Shown: positions 27,301 through 35,465 of the stretch, in pieces
How the letters are laid out: every line of letters starts with the position of its first letter
Numbering within the stretch: position 1 is the first letter of the stretch
From: an uncultured Methanomassiliicoccus sp.
GTDB lineage: Archaea; Thermoplasmatota; Thermoplasmata; Methanomassiliicoccales; Methanomassiliicoccaceae
Reading direction: 5' to 3'
Assembly: GCA_905203995.1 (NCBI GenBank)
Contig: CAJKXZ010000006.1
Coordinates: 1 to 64,000, forward strand
DNA: 64,000 nt
Program-made: the position numbers and the translations under genes
The notes under the pieces: generated by a model
The model's input: only the letters and a program-made list of their open reading frames with translations
Told to the model about the DNA's origin: nothing
Databases searched by the model: none

Positions 27301-29103
27301 AAAAACATCAATCGCCAGATTTTCACGGAGGAAAGCCATTTCACTTTCCGCAGTTTTTTCAGATACGGCCATTGATGGCAGTTCTAGAACTTTAGGATTG
27401 TAAGCTTGCAGAAGCCGCTGTTTGATTGATTCATATTCATCCATCAAAGTAGCTAGGCTGGCAGCATTTTCCTTAAGCATTTCCAGATTGTCTTTGTCCA
27501 GCCAGATTTCTGGTGGTGAAGGAGATTTGCTGAAGTGATCAAAAGCTTCTGCATACCCATCCATCGTTTCAAAGGAGATACCGGGATCGGCCAAACCAAT
27601 CTCTTTGCATTTACCACTAATCTGCTGGGAAATGTCAGATAAATCACTGTGCATCTGTTTTAAGCGGTTTTTGATTGAGTCTTTTTCACCCGGAGTTGGC
27701 CGCTGCATAAAATTACAGTGTGCCCAGGGGGAGACTTTATTCGCTGCACCCGCAGTTCTTGACCAGGATTTTACCAAATAAAGCTGATTCATCAGGGTAT
27801 CCATATCAGTGCTCGACACTGACTCCAATTTAAAGTCCAGCTTTTTTGCGTCTTGGAGCCGGGACAATTCACCACATACCCGATAGACTGAGATGCCGAG
27901 GGGACTGCGGACTGCATGCAGTTCCTCTGCATAATCATCCAGATCTTTTTTCTCCATGTCCAGAGCGTATAGATCGTCTAAGTTGCATTCAGAAGGTGTC
28001 CGATCCATGTAGAGGATTGATTTTAACTCATCAACGACGTCGCGTTTACTGACTTTATGGCTGTGTAAGACCATACAGAAATCAGCTAAACCAGCATCAG
28101 ACAGCCGTTTATGGACGATGTCCAGAGCGGCCATTTTTTCTGAAACGAAAAGAACTTTCTTACCGTCGGCCATCGCTTCTGAGATCATGTTGGCAATTGT
28201 CTGTGACTTTCCCGTTCCTGGTGGTCCTTCCAAGATGAAACTAATGCCATTTCTAGCCAGCACTAGAGCATCTTCCTGACTGGCATCAGCATCCAGAATT
28301 TGGAAGCTTTCAGAAGCTTTTCGCTTATCATGATCCATTTGGGCAGAAACCGCCTCCAGCGAAGGCAGTTCGGAGTCATCGCCGCAAATAGCTTTTATAA
28401 CGGGATTATTTCTTATCCGCTCAGTATTCTGCTCCAGATCCTGATGCATGCTGATTCTTAAAAACGACAGTAATGCTAATTCTACTCTTTCATCGATCCG
28501 CCAGCCTTTTGTGCTGACCATGGCAGTGATTGCATCGAGATATGCTTGGATATTTTCATCATTGCTATTAAATTCTGGCAGAGTTATTTCAAACTCAGAT
28601 TGTAGTTTGTAAGCCAATAAGGGATTGAGGACGATCGGTTCTTCCGCTAATTCAATAATAAAAGGATCGACAATGCTCTCAGAGGTAAGGGAAACCGGCA
28701 CCAAGACGAGGGGGGATGTGAGATCGCCAGTGCCATCATTCCAATCTAAGAAGCCAAAGGAAAGGTAGAGTGTGTTCATACCCTGTTCTTCAAATCCTTC
28801 TTTAGCTTTGGTACGCAGAGAGCTGAGGATCTTCTGCTGCTCATTGATTGACTTGTCGGTAGCCAGATCACCCTTTGTAAACTCTGCAATATCTTCTTCA
28901 TCTTCTAAAGCCTTAGGTGGAGTGTAGGGAAACCGCAATGATTTTTTAGACACTGCCAGCTTCTTATACAAATCACTACAACCAGGACGTACAATTCTAA
29001 TGTTGGAGTTTTTAGTCTCCTTGTAGCTGATCAGGCGGTTTCTTTTGCCTAAATCTAATAATTGCCTTTTCCAAAGTTCTATTTTATCATCAATTTCATT
29101 CAT
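24310..29103 (-). CDS. DUF4011 superfamily I helicase with C-terminal Vsr-like nuclease
   Basis: A very large protein (1597 residues). The DUF4011 domain (about 1-200) has LLDLGKRNRLISY and LSFGFLDW. Walker A, EGPPGTGKSQT, lies near 292-302. A long coiled middle follows. In the last 450 residues come Walker B VIFDEASQV, GDVKQLPPTNFF, GDERDIIIFSLGYG and VTRARSNLKFVGS, the superfamily I helicase motifs. The C-terminus (IECDGYVYQSARTARERERL, then MGWKIYRLHALDW) is a Vsr/DUF559-type endonuclease fold. This order recurs in candidate antiphage proteins. The ATG at 29103 is chosen; GTG 29109 and TTG 29127 are alternatives around a GGAGGGG site. It appears to be a single-gene unit. Confidence 0.85.
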   Translation of the reverse strand: MNEIDDKIELWKRQLLDLGKRNRLISYKETKNSNIRIVRPGCSDLYKKLAVSKKSLRFPYTPPKALEDEEDIAEFTKGDLATDKSINEQQKILSSLRTKAKEGFEEQGMNTLYLSFGFLDWNDGTGDLTSPLVLVPVSLTSESIVDPFIIELAEEPIVLNPLLAYKLQSEFEITLPEFNSNDENIQAYLDAITAMVSTKGWRIDERVELALLSFLRISMHQDLEQNTERIRNNPVIKAICGDDSELPSLEAVSAQMDHDKRKASESFQILDADASQEDALVLARNGISFILEGPPGTGKSQTIANMISEAMADGKKVLFVSEKMAALDIVHKRLSDAGLADFCMVLHSHKVSKRDVVDELKSILYMDRTPSECNLDDLYALDMEKKDLDDYAEELHAVRSPLGISVYRVCGELSRLQDAKKLDFKLESVSSTDMDTLMNQLYLVKSWSRTAGAANKVSPWAHCNFMQRPTPGEKDSIKNRLKQMHSDLSDISQQISGKCKEIGLADPGISFETMDGYAEAFDHFSKSPSPPEIWLDKDNLEMLKENAASLATLMDEYESIKQRLLQAYNPKVLELPSMAVSEKTAESEMAFLRENLAIDVFADEDGILRGADKLIRISGEALTALVELEKVKDFAASLMPQGKAPTIADLVAATEILSLLDGPLYPTENWFTDYGRSVRNEAYMEAVSKHAQIKALEHDIAQNYDLQILDLPCSEMLSRFKGAQKSFGLRFGQHSTDLKTLKSLKLDSSKKLDDAEAINILQKATKLKEERVWLRANDADLRDKLGSGYKGVSTDFEALKQSFNIFDSIIEKFENPLPESVRRLLLTGVEDLGSSPVEIKRIAARCESLVELESVLKNLSLKEMDVDQASTECSRIQNSLIDLKRSMMPFIELSLTPMGFSAHIVNMKRLVRLQALNDLDSSQKATLDAEFGHLYGGFSTDFRKIVEHIEWTIRFKEFIAQNNIPEDVARKILTDHRIAKTCGDLADLLSGSKAAAEEDMAWFESLFSPSIEASKMKFTDLVARIASCLDTLPQIDEQADFNRTSDDCRKAGLSAFMSAALAGGLNGDVAVDAFLKRFYSMWLEDVLFSSSALRRLCGKDHIEAVKRFEQLDNSHLLNAKIRIKNKVLSRLPNVDDAISSNSELTILKQELNKQKGGMPAAKLLQKIPHLVMDLKPCIMMSPLSVSLFLQNDDYVFDMVIFDEASQVRTESAIGAIMRAKQAIIVGDVKQLPPTNFFSASSGDSDNEEEQFLESILDEEHALPVRSLRWHYRSKDESLIAFSNHNIYGDRLITFPSYSHRRPGVGVEYIYIEDGVYDRGKKRCNVKEARHVAELVFEHIRSGNPQSLGVIAASEAQMQAIESVLNFMRYQNREFEEFFREDKQEPFFIKNIENVQGDERDIIIFSLGYGKDTNGKMYMNFGPLSKKGGSRRLNVAVTRARSNLKFVGSVLPEDIDTTDGDLGMIKAYIEYALNGSESISQSDDSAEASKSIFEESVCKFIEAHGYQVQPRVGCSGYRVDIGVVDPADADRYILGIECDGYVYQSARTARERERLRYSMLRSMGWKIYRLHALDWVRDPEAEGANLLKEIEAALSSTQ

Positions 29104-29285
29104 TAGCTGCACATCCCCTCCATCCAATAATGGCTAAGACTGGAGGGTGATATACATTTAAGGCAATTAAGCTTATGTTGGCCCGGCGCCAAAAAAAAAC
29201 TACCGATAAATAAAATTCGGTACATACATCCAGTTTGTACATTGAGTGAGATTATATAGCCGCATGCCATTATGCAAGTGATATT

Positions 29286-30692
29286 GTGCAGACTAACGAG
29301 CTTAAGCAAACAGCATCCAAGAAAATCCCCCGCATCCTGATCGGCGCGGCTTCCAGCGGCAGTGGAAAAACAACGATTACCTGTGGTTTGCTCCAGGCGT
29401 TAATCAACAGGGGATTGAAGGTTTCTTCCTTCAAATGTGGCCCTGATTACATAGACCCCATGTTCCACTCTCGGGTGATTGGTGCTTCCTCAGCCAATTT
29501 AGACTTATTTTTTTCAGATGCTGATACTGTTCGTTATCTCTTTGCCAACTCTGCAGGTGATAGTGATATCTCAGTAATCGAAGGCGTAATGGGTTACTAT
29601 GACGGTCTCAGCATAACTTCTTCTCAAGCTTCTGCTTACGATGTTGCGGTCACGCTTGACATCCCTACTATCTTAGTAGTTGATGCTAAAGGTGCCAGTG
29701 CATCAGTTGTAGCCACCATCTTAGGCTTTCTAAACTACAAAGAAGATCATCACATCAAAGGTGTCATTTTAAACAGGATGAGTGAAAGAGTTTATAATGA
29801 AATTAAAGAACTTATTACCGAAAGATTAGGCATTGCCGTATTGGGTTATGTACCGCCCATGCCGGAGATGGTTATCGAAAGTAGACATCTTGGTCTAGTA
29901 ACACCCGATAACATTGCTGATCTTAAGAGCCGGCTTAATTTCATTGCCGATGTTTTTGAAAAAACATTGGATATTGATCAGATCATCGCGCTTGCCCAAA
30001 CTGCCCCCGAGTTTAGCCATCAGCCCCAGCTACTGACACCGGTGGAAGGCGCCCCGCGCATTGCTGTTGCCAAAGACGAAGCTTTTTGTTTTATGTACAA
30101 AGATAATCTGGATCTCCTAAAAGAACTGGGTGCTGAGCTTGTCTATTTTTCACCGCTGCATGATAAAGCGGTACCAGATGCTGACGGGCTTATTCTTTAT
30201 GGGGGGTATCCCGAACTTTATGCAGAAAAACTCAGCGCTAATCAGACCATGATCACTTCTATCAAAGAATTGATGGCTAAAGGCCTTCCCTGCCTTGCTG
30301 AATGTGGTGGCTTTATGTATCTTCACGAGGAAATGGAAGATGCCCAAGGCCACTTTTATCCAATGTGCGGAGTTGTTGCCGGAAAAACCTACAAAACTAC
30401 AAAATTGGTGCGCTTTGGCTATGTTAACCTGACAGCTCCAAAACCCAATTGGTTATTAAAGTCACAAGAATCAGTTAAAGCTCATGAATTCCATTACTGG
30501 AACAGCACCAATTGTGGACAAGATTTGCTTGCCACCAAAGCAGCAGGAAATAAAAGTTGGGAATGCAGCCATGCCGCGGAAAGGCTCTTTGCCGGCTATC
30601 CCCATTTATTCTACCGATCCTGTCCTGAACTCATCAAACGCTTTTTAGAAGTGTGCCGGGCGTTCAGAGCGGATACGGGACAAATACCTTAA
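29286..30692 (+). CDS. cfbB: Cobyrinate / Ni-sirohydrochlorin a,c-diamide synthase
   Basis: It amidates two side chains of a tetrapyrrole using glutamine and ATP. The P-loop ASSGSGKTTITCGLL lies near residue 22, with FKCGPDYIDPMFH just after and EGVMGYYDG near 95. The C-terminal amidotransferase domain has GGYPELYA and LAECGGFMYL with the catalytic Cys near residue 346. CobB (vitamin B12) and CfbB (coenzyme F430) are close homologues; CfbB is favoured because the next gene is a siroheme-type reductase and the setting looks methanogenic. The start is a GTG at 29286, about 30 bases from TATA (GATTATATAGC, 29250-29260). Confidence 0.82.
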   Translation: MQTNELKQTASKKIPRILIGAASSGSGKTTITCGLLQALINRGLKVSSFKCGPDYIDPMFHSRVIGASSANLDLFFSDADTVRYLFANSAGDSDISVIEGVMGYYDGLSITSSQASAYDVAVTLDIPTILVVDAKGASASVVATILGFLNYKEDHHIKGVILNRMSERVYNEIKELITERLGIAVLGYVPPMPEMVIESRHLGLVTPDNIADLKSRLNFIADVFEKTLDIDQIIALAQTAPEFSHQPQLLTPVEGAPRIAVAKDEAFCFMYKDNLDLLKELGAELVYFSPLHDKAVPDADGLILYGGYPELYAEKLSANQTMITSIKELMAKGLPCLAECGGFMYLHEEMEDAQGHFYPMCGVVAGKTYKTTKLVRFGYVNLTAPKPNWLLKSQESVKAHEFHYWNSTNCGQDLLATKAAGNKSWECSHAAERLFAGYPHLFYRSCPELIKRFLEVCRAFRADTGQIP

Positions 30693-30715
30693 GCGATATC
30701 GAGATTAATGTAGCT

Positions 30716-31630
30716 ATGTCCCTTAATGCTGATCAGATTAAAGAAGTGAAAGCTCATGGTTTTTTAATCAACCGCGGTACGGAACTTTTCTCAGGCCGAA
30801 TCATAACTGGCAATGGTGTGCTCACAGCAGCTGAGTTGAAAATTGCTTGCGAAGCAGCAGAGAAATTTGGCAATGGCAATCTTACATTTACCACCCGCCA
30901 GACCGTCGAACTTCCCGGAATACCCTATGAGAAAATTCCCGAGTTCACTGAATTTGTAACTACCAGGGGACTGAGCGTAGGTGGAACTGGCCGGCGTGTC
31001 CGTCCCATTGTTTGCTGTAAAGGAACTACCTGCATTTACGGCCTGCATGACACGCAGGCAATGGCCGCGGAGATTCATGAAAAATTCTTCAAAGGCTATG
31101 CAGATGTATTATTTCCGCATAAAATAAAAATCTCTGTGGGTGGATGCCCCAACAATTGTGTGAAGCCAGATATCAACGATATCGGCATCATGGGACAGCG
31201 TGTTCCAATCGTAAATCAGGAAATTTGTAAAGTCTGTAAAAAATGTAAAATTGAAGCAGTCTGCCCGATGAATGCAGCTACTAAGGTAGAAACGATCATC
31301 ATCAATGAAGAGGTTTGCGTCCGCTGCGGCAGATGTGCTGACAAATGCCCCTTTGGCGCAGTAATCGGCGGAGAAACACTGTACAAGATCTATCTTGGCG
31401 GTCAATGGGGCAAACATCGCTACCTTGGCCATGAAATGGGCAGACTTTTTAAACGCGAAGAAGTCATGGACATTGTGGAAAATGCCATGTTATTCTTCAA
31501 AAAAGAAGGCATTCTGGGTGAACGGTTTAGGCAGACGATTGACCGGGTAGGTATCGACTTCGCTGAACAGGAAATTCTCTCAGGAAACCCTCTGCGTCAA
31601 AAAGAAGAGATTTTAAAAATCCAACACTGA
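30716..31630 (+). CDS. Small siroheme nitrite/sulfite reductase-like protein with ferredoxin domain
   Basis: A 304-residue redox protein. The N-terminal half-domain of NirA/SirA type (TGNGVLTAAELKIACEAAE, FTTRQTVELPGI) is followed by the siroheme/[4Fe-4S] site CCKGTTCIYG and GGCPNNC. Between 185 and 235 are two ferredoxin motifs (CKVCKKCKIEAVCP, CVRCGRCADKCP). This is the layout of the small sulfite-reductase-like proteins common in methanogens, whose physiological role is mostly unknown. The ATG at 30716 is chosen; the frame extends further upstream inside cfbB. The 23-base gap suggests co-transcription with cfbB. Confidence 0.85.
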   Translation: MSLNADQIKEVKAHGFLINRGTELFSGRIITGNGVLTAAELKIACEAAEKFGNGNLTFTTRQTVELPGIPYEKIPEFTEFVTTRGLSVGGTGRRVRPIVCCKGTTCIYGLHDTQAMAAEIHEKFFKGYADVLFPHKIKISVGGCPNNCVKPDINDIGIMGQRVPIVNQEICKVCKKCKIEAVCPMNAATKVETIIINEEVCVRCGRCADKCPFGAVIGGETLYKIYLGGQWGKHRYLGHEMGRLFKREEVMDIVENAMLFFKKEGILGERFRQTIDRVGIDFAEQEILSGNPLRQKEEILKIQH

Positions 31631-31650
31631 GAAGGTCATCGACCTTTCTC
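31629..31650 (+). terminator. Terminator of the cfbB-reductase operon
   Basis: The stem GAGAAGGTC / GACCTTTCTC (one bulge, three-base loop) begins at the stop codon and is followed by CTTTTATTTG. Confidence 0.75.
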
Positions 31651-31675
31651 CTTTTATTTGAGCCACAGCAGGCGC

Positions 31676-32311
31676 TTAATTGGTATAAACAAAAGAGGCG
31701 AGTTCATTTTCCAGAGCTAAATGGATTCCCCCGATTAAGACCACCAATGACCCTTCAGCCACCAGTTTATCCACCAAGGTCACCTTTACCCCAGGAACAA
31801 AACCCATGGAAATTAATTTTTTAATTTGTTCAGGATCGCCACCTTTGAGATGAGAAACGGTATGACTGCTACCAATTGCCGCAAGCTCCAGAGTTTGGTC
31901 ATTACAGGGCGCGTCACAATTGATTGAGCAGCCGCAGCCACATTGCTCATTAGTGCCGAGAATCTTGCAGAGCCGGCCTGCAGACTCGTCCGAAATGACA
32001 TGCTCAGTCCGGCAGGCTTCTTCATGCGCCACTTCCGCACTGGCACCAAGAACGTCTACTAGAAATTTTTCCATAACTTTGTGTTTTTCCCGCAGGTGTT
32101 TTGCACATTCCAAGCCTTTTTCAGTCAGGGAAACGCCGCGGTACTTTTCATACTCGACCATTCCTTCATCAGCAAGGATCCGCATCATTTCGCTGACACT
32201 TGCCGCCGAGACTCCCAAACGGGTGGCAATCTCGGAAGTTTTAGCTACCCCAGAGCCACCGGTTATACGCAGGATGTAGATCAGATAGTCCTCTCGGTTG
32301 AAGGTAGTCAT
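31676..32311 (-). CDS. DtxR/MntR-family metal-dependent regulator with FeoA-like domain
   Basis: A 211-residue transcription factor. The winged helix (about 1-75) contains TSEIATRLGVSAASVSEMMRI. The dimer/metal domain (about 75-130) has the expected His/Glu/Cys residues (AHEEACRTEHVIS). A cysteine-rich insert, CGCGCSINCDAPC, follows, and a FeoA/SH3-like domain ends the protein. The frame opens at 32503, but the ATG at 32311 gives the family N-terminus MTTFNREDYLIYI. It is divergent from the UbiA-MenG operon. Iron or manganese control is likely; targets are unknown. Confidence 0.82.
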   Translation of the reverse strand: MTTFNREDYLIYILRITGGSGVAKTSEIATRLGVSAASVSEMMRILADEGMVEYEKYRGVSLTEKGLECAKHLREKHKVMEKFLVDVLGASAEVAHEEACRTEHVISDESAGRLCKILGTNEQCGCGCSINCDAPCNDQTLELAAIGSSHTVSHLKGGDPEQIKKLISMGFVPGVKVTLVDKLVAEGSLVVLIGGIHLALENELASFVYTN

Positions 32312-32390
32312 ATAACCGCTATAAACCTCAGCACTATTGAATCTTTTCTTCAGATGTAGTGTACTAACATAGGAAGAGAGGTGATCGTCA

Positions 32391-32400
32391 GCATATATAA
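32391..32400 (+). promoter_or_regulatory. TATA box of the ubiA-menG operon
   Basis: GCATATATAA predicts a transcript start near 32421, before both the GTG (32426) and the TTG (32453) candidate starts of the UbiA-family gene. Confidence 0.55.
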
Positions 32401-32452
32401 GTGATAAAGTATTCTCGGCTGCAAAGTGCGAGTTAACACGGGAGAGATCAGA

Positions 32453-33370
32453 TTGTATCAGAAAGTTACACTTAAAGCCATAATTGAACTTGCAGCTCCG
32501 CATACCTGGCCTGCAAGCACAATCCCTGTCTGTCTGGCAGCAATGTTGGGTGTCTCCCTGATGGGTCAGTTTTCACCATATCTGTTCTTTTCAGTGTTAT
32601 TAACAGCGATCTTTCTCCAATGTGCAGTCAACACCCTCAACGACTATGCTGATTTTGTAAAAGGCACTGATACACTTGAAAATTCTGATGATCCCACTGA
32701 TGCTTCTATCATCTACAATCATCTCAATCCTAAATCAGCAAAAAATATCGGCCTGGCATTTATTGCCTTAGCCGCCATCTCGGGAATATATGCGATTTAT
32801 GTTGCAGGCTGGATTCCTATTGCTTTCGGGGCGATCGGGGTAGCAATTCTCTCTGCCTATTCACTCAACAAACTTCCGCTTTCATATCTGCCAGTTGGCG
32901 AGATTGTTTCGGGATTTGTGATGGGTGGGATTATTCCCTTAGCTTCCTATTATGTATTCACTCTGCAGATTGAACCAATGATCCTGATTTACTGTCTGCC
33001 GTTGATGATCACCATTGGTCTGATTATGATGACCAATAACATCTCTGACATTGAACGTGATAGTAAATCGGGACGGAAAACTCTGCCCTGCGTGCTGGGA
33101 AGAAAAAGAACTTCCTATCTGCTTAAAAGTCTAATTGCAGTTTCAGCAATTTTGCTTGTTATCCTAACTGGCTACTACTTCACAAATGGTGCTTTTCTGC
33201 TGCCGCTGATGATTGGCTCGATCATTATGCCTTATCTGCGTCTGTCACGCGGAGAATTTATACCATCTGCAAGAATCACTTCGATGAACTCAATTTTAGC
33301 AATTCATACTCGTCTAAACTTATATTACATAGCAATGATTGCTGCTGATCTAATCATAGGGGTTCTCTGA
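32453..33370 (+). CDS. UbiA-family prenyltransferase (MenA-like)
   Basis: An integral membrane enzyme that attaches a polyprenyl chain to an aromatic acceptor. Both aspartate-rich Mg-prenyl-PP sites are present: NTLNDYADFVKGTD near residue 60 and DIERDSKSGRKT near 200. About eight to nine membrane segments are visible. A GGAGAG site at 32441-32446 points to the TTG at 32453 (305 residues) rather than the GTG at 32426. It overlaps the next gene (ATGA). With a MenG-type methyltransferase it looks like the end of a quinone or methanophenazine-like pathway, but the acceptor is unknown. Confidence 0.82.
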   Translation: MYQKVTLKAIIELAAPHTWPASTIPVCLAAMLGVSLMGQFSPYLFFSVLLTAIFLQCAVNTLNDYADFVKGTDTLENSDDPTDASIIYNHLNPKSAKNIGLAFIALAAISGIYAIYVAGWIPIAFGAIGVAILSAYSLNKLPLSYLPVGEIVSGFVMGGIIPLASYYVFTLQIEPMILIYCLPLMITIGLIMMTNNISDIERDSKSGRKTLPCVLGRKRTSYLLKSLIAVSAILLVILTGYYFTNGAFLLPLMIGSIIMPYLRLSRGEFIPSARITSMNSILAIHTRLNLYYIAMIAADLIIGVL

Positions 33371-34065
33371 TGAAGGATGATAAAGAAGAACTGGTGCAAG
33401 GTGTATTCCAGCATATCAGTAAAGATTACGACAGGATGAATGACATCATCAGTGTCGGATTACACCGCGGATGGAAAGAATCCTTAGCTAAAGAGATCTC
33501 TACAAAAGGACATAAGATTCTCGATGTCTGCTGCGGAACTGGCGATTTAACAGCCATGCTTGCGCAGAATGATGCTGCTAATGAAGTGACTGGTTTAGAT
33601 TTTTCAGAAAACATGCTGGCAGTAGCCAAGGATCGGATGGGCAGCAATAATATCGAAAATGTTACACTCATTCAAGGCAATGCGATGGCGCTGCCCTTTG
33701 CAGATGGTGCTTTTGATTGCGCAGTTGTTTCTTTTGGATTACGCAATGTTGCCGATTATCACCAAGCCGTTGCCGAGATGACCCGCGTAGTTAAAGAAGG
33801 CGGATATGTTTACTGTCTGGAAGCTTCCTATCCTGATTCAAAATTTGTCAAACCCTTCTTTAGGCTTTACTTCCGATACCTTATGCCCCGCATAGCCGGT
33901 CTTTTTACCGGAAAACAAAAAGACTACGAATGGCTGAATGAATCCACTGAATTATTTCTTAAAAAAGATGAGCTGGCCGATCTTTTCCGAAAATGCGGTT
34001 TGAAAGATGTCGGCTACCGCCGATATCTAATGGGTTCAGCGGCCCTTCATCAAGGAAGAAAATAA
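33370..34065 (+). CDS. UbiE/MenG-type methyltransferase
   Basis: A 231-residue S-adenosylmethionine methyltransferase very close to demethylmenaquinone methyltransferase. GVFQHISKDYDRMNDIIS opens the protein; the SAM motif ILDVCCGTGDLT lies near residue 48; GLDFSENML, GNAMALPFADGAFD and SFGLRNVADY are MenG hallmarks. The start ATG overlaps the UbiA stop (ATGA), so the two act together. A methylated isoprenoid quinone or phenazine-like carrier is the likely product, which would be membrane-bound. Confidence 0.88.
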   Translation: MKDDKEELVQGVFQHISKDYDRMNDIISVGLHRGWKESLAKEISTKGHKILDVCCGTGDLTAMLAQNDAANEVTGLDFSENMLAVAKDRMGSNNIENVTLIQGNAMALPFADGAFDCAVVSFGLRNVADYHQAVAEMTRVVKEGGYVYCLEASYPDSKFVKPFFRLYFRYLMPRIAGLFTGKQKDYEWLNESTELFLKKDELADLFRKCGLKDVGYRRYLMGSAALHQGRK

Positions 34066-34118
34066 AGTTGCTGAGATTCAACAGGCTTTAAAATACCAGC
34101 AAGTCATACTAGAAGAGC

Positions 34119-34331
34119 ATGTTAGGTGGTACAGTATTCAAGGTCACAGGTATGACCTGCAGCCATTGTGAAGCTTCTGTCGAAAAAGCAGTTTCCGCGA
34201 TTGATGGCATAAAAGCAGTAAAAGCCAACGCCGCAAAGGGTGAGATTAAAGTAAAGGGCGAACTGACTGAAGACGTTGTCAGTAAACTCAAAGCGGCAGT
34301 ATCTGAAGCTGGCTTTTCCGTTGTTGATTGA
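34119..34331 (+). CDS. Heavy-metal-associated (CopZ-like) copper chaperone
   Basis: A 70-residue HMA-domain protein. The metal motif GMTCSHCEASVEKAV lies near residue 11, and the ferredoxin-like beta-alpha-beta fold is clear. Such proteins carry Cu(I) to P-type ATPases or regulators; none is next to it here. A TTTAAAATA element at 34087-34095 makes the transcript nearly leaderless. A strong terminator follows. Confidence 0.9.
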   Translation: MLGGTVFKVTGMTCSHCEASVEKAVSAIDGIKAVKANAAKGEIKVKGELTEDVVSKLKAAVSEAGFSVVD

Positions 34332-34343
34332 ATAAAATAAGCA

Positions 34344-34378
34344 GCAATGAGAAGACTAAGACTTAGCATTCTCATTGC
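34344..34378. terminator. Bidirectional terminator between copZ and the AIM24 gene
   Basis: A perfect ten-pair stem GCAATGAGAA / TTCTCATTGC encloses an inner CTAAG / CTTAG. A T-run follows on the plus strand (34386-34391). It lies between two converging genes. Confidence 0.85.
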
Positions 34379-34398
34379 CCATTCGTTTTTTAAAATAA

Positions 34399-35079
34399 TC
34401 AGCCAGTATTGTGTGGTATCAACTCATAGATTGCTGCGGCTAAATCATTGGGCGTCATTGACTGTACAATAACTTTTCCAGGACCCTGCAAAGTCGTGAG
34501 GAAAAGACCTTCACCGCCAAAGAGCATATTTTTTGCACCTTTGACCCGCTGGATGCTATATTGGACTGAGTCTTCCCATAATACAGCATTAGCTGTAGAA
34601 ACTTTCAAAACTTCACCGGGCTGCAGATCAAATTCGGCTACATCGCCACACGCTGCAATAAACGCCGTACCGCTTCCGCAGACCCTCTGCAATAGGAAAC
34701 CTTCCCCACCAAAGAAACCCGCCGTAAGTTTCTTCTGAACGGAAAGGTCAACATCGACATCATCTTCAGCACAGAGGAAAGATGATCCTTGACAAATGAA
34801 TGAGCGTCCCGCGACATTTAGAGGAATGATCTTGCCAGGAAAGGTTCCTCCAAAGGCAACAAAGCCTTTGCCATTCTCAGCTTTAAAGGTAGTCATGAAT
34901 AAAGTATCGCCCGAAAGTGCTCGTTTTAAACCCTTAAAAACTCCGCCTTTGGTATTTGTTTCCATCTTGATGTTTTCACTCATGTATTTCATGGTGCCTG
35001 ATTCTGAGTAGATCGACTCATTATTACCCAGCTCAATCTGGACAATCTGCAGATTGTCGCCGATGATCTTATACTCCAT
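34399..35079 (-). CDS. AIM24 / TIGR00266 family protein
   Basis: A 226-residue all-beta protein of the AIM24 family, which resembles the TRAP fold. Glycine-rich repeats recur: SESGTMKYMS, GGVFKGLKRALSGDTLFMTTF, FFGGEGFLLQRVCGSGTAFIAACG and FGGEGLFLTTLQGPGKVIVQS. Bacterial and archaeal members have no settled function; the yeast homologue is mitochondrial. It is transcribed alone, converging on the copper chaperone gene. Confidence 0.88.
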   Translation of the reverse strand: MEYKIIGDNLQIVQIELGNNESIYSESGTMKYMSENIKMETNTKGGVFKGLKRALSGDTLFMTTFKAENGKGFVAFGGTFPGKIIPLNVAGRSFICQGSSFLCAEDDVDVDLSVQKKLTAGFFGGEGFLLQRVCGSGTAFIAACGDVAEFDLQPGEVLKVSTANAVLWEDSVQYSIQRVKGAKNMLFGGEGLFLTTLQGPGKVIVQSMTPNDLAAAIYELIPHNTG

Positions 35080-35132
35080 GATACTAGATTAGAATAATTA
35101 TTATAAAAAAGATTTGAAATTGCTATGATTGA

Positions 35133-35408
35133 TTAATCTTGGCCATAAAGTGCTTTCACATTATTACTGATCATGCCAGCAATCATCGCTTCAGTTACCC
35201 GAAAACATTTTCCACCGATGAGTTGCGAAATGTTGTAGGGCAGTTCATCCCGCGTGATGAGAATATATCCTTTTTCTTTGGCATATTCCGCAATCTCCCG
35301 GTCTTTCTTACCTTTCATACCTTCATCCTGGACAGTGGTTACTTCCCAACCTAAAGCTTCATAGTATTCTTTGGAACCAGTAAAATGCTCATCAAGGAAT
35401 AGTTTCAT
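35133..35408 (-). CDS. DUF5615 PIN-like protein
   Basis: A 91-residue protein with KLFLDEHF at the start, DREIAEYAKEKGYILITRD in the middle, and a short C-terminal helix. Conserved acidic residues at those positions are the PIN-like RNase centre of the DUF5615 / Mut7-C group. Members often pair with a DUF433 antitoxin, but no such gene flanks it. It lies 57 bases after a DUF1638 gene on the same strand, so co-transcription is possible. A stand-alone role or a decayed toxin locus are both possible. Confidence 0.7.
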   Translation of the reverse strand: MKLFLDEHFTGSKEYYEALGWEVTTVQDEGMKGKKDREIAEYAKEKGYILITRDELPYNISQLIGGKCFRVTEAMIAGMISNNVKALYGQD

Positions 35409-35465
35409 GTATGGATGTATGAGAGTCCTGCTAAAAAAGATTCTGATGACGTGTGGATCTAACAG

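Noticed and set aside
30653..30716. A 40-base overlap between cfbB and the siroheme-reductase gene
   Set aside because: The ATG at 30716 gives the conserved N-terminus, so the upstream part of the frame is not coding.
35133..35408. A complete toxin-antitoxin pair around the PIN-like gene
   Set aside because: Neither neighbour resembles DUF433 or another antitoxin, and no small frame fits in the adjoining gaps.
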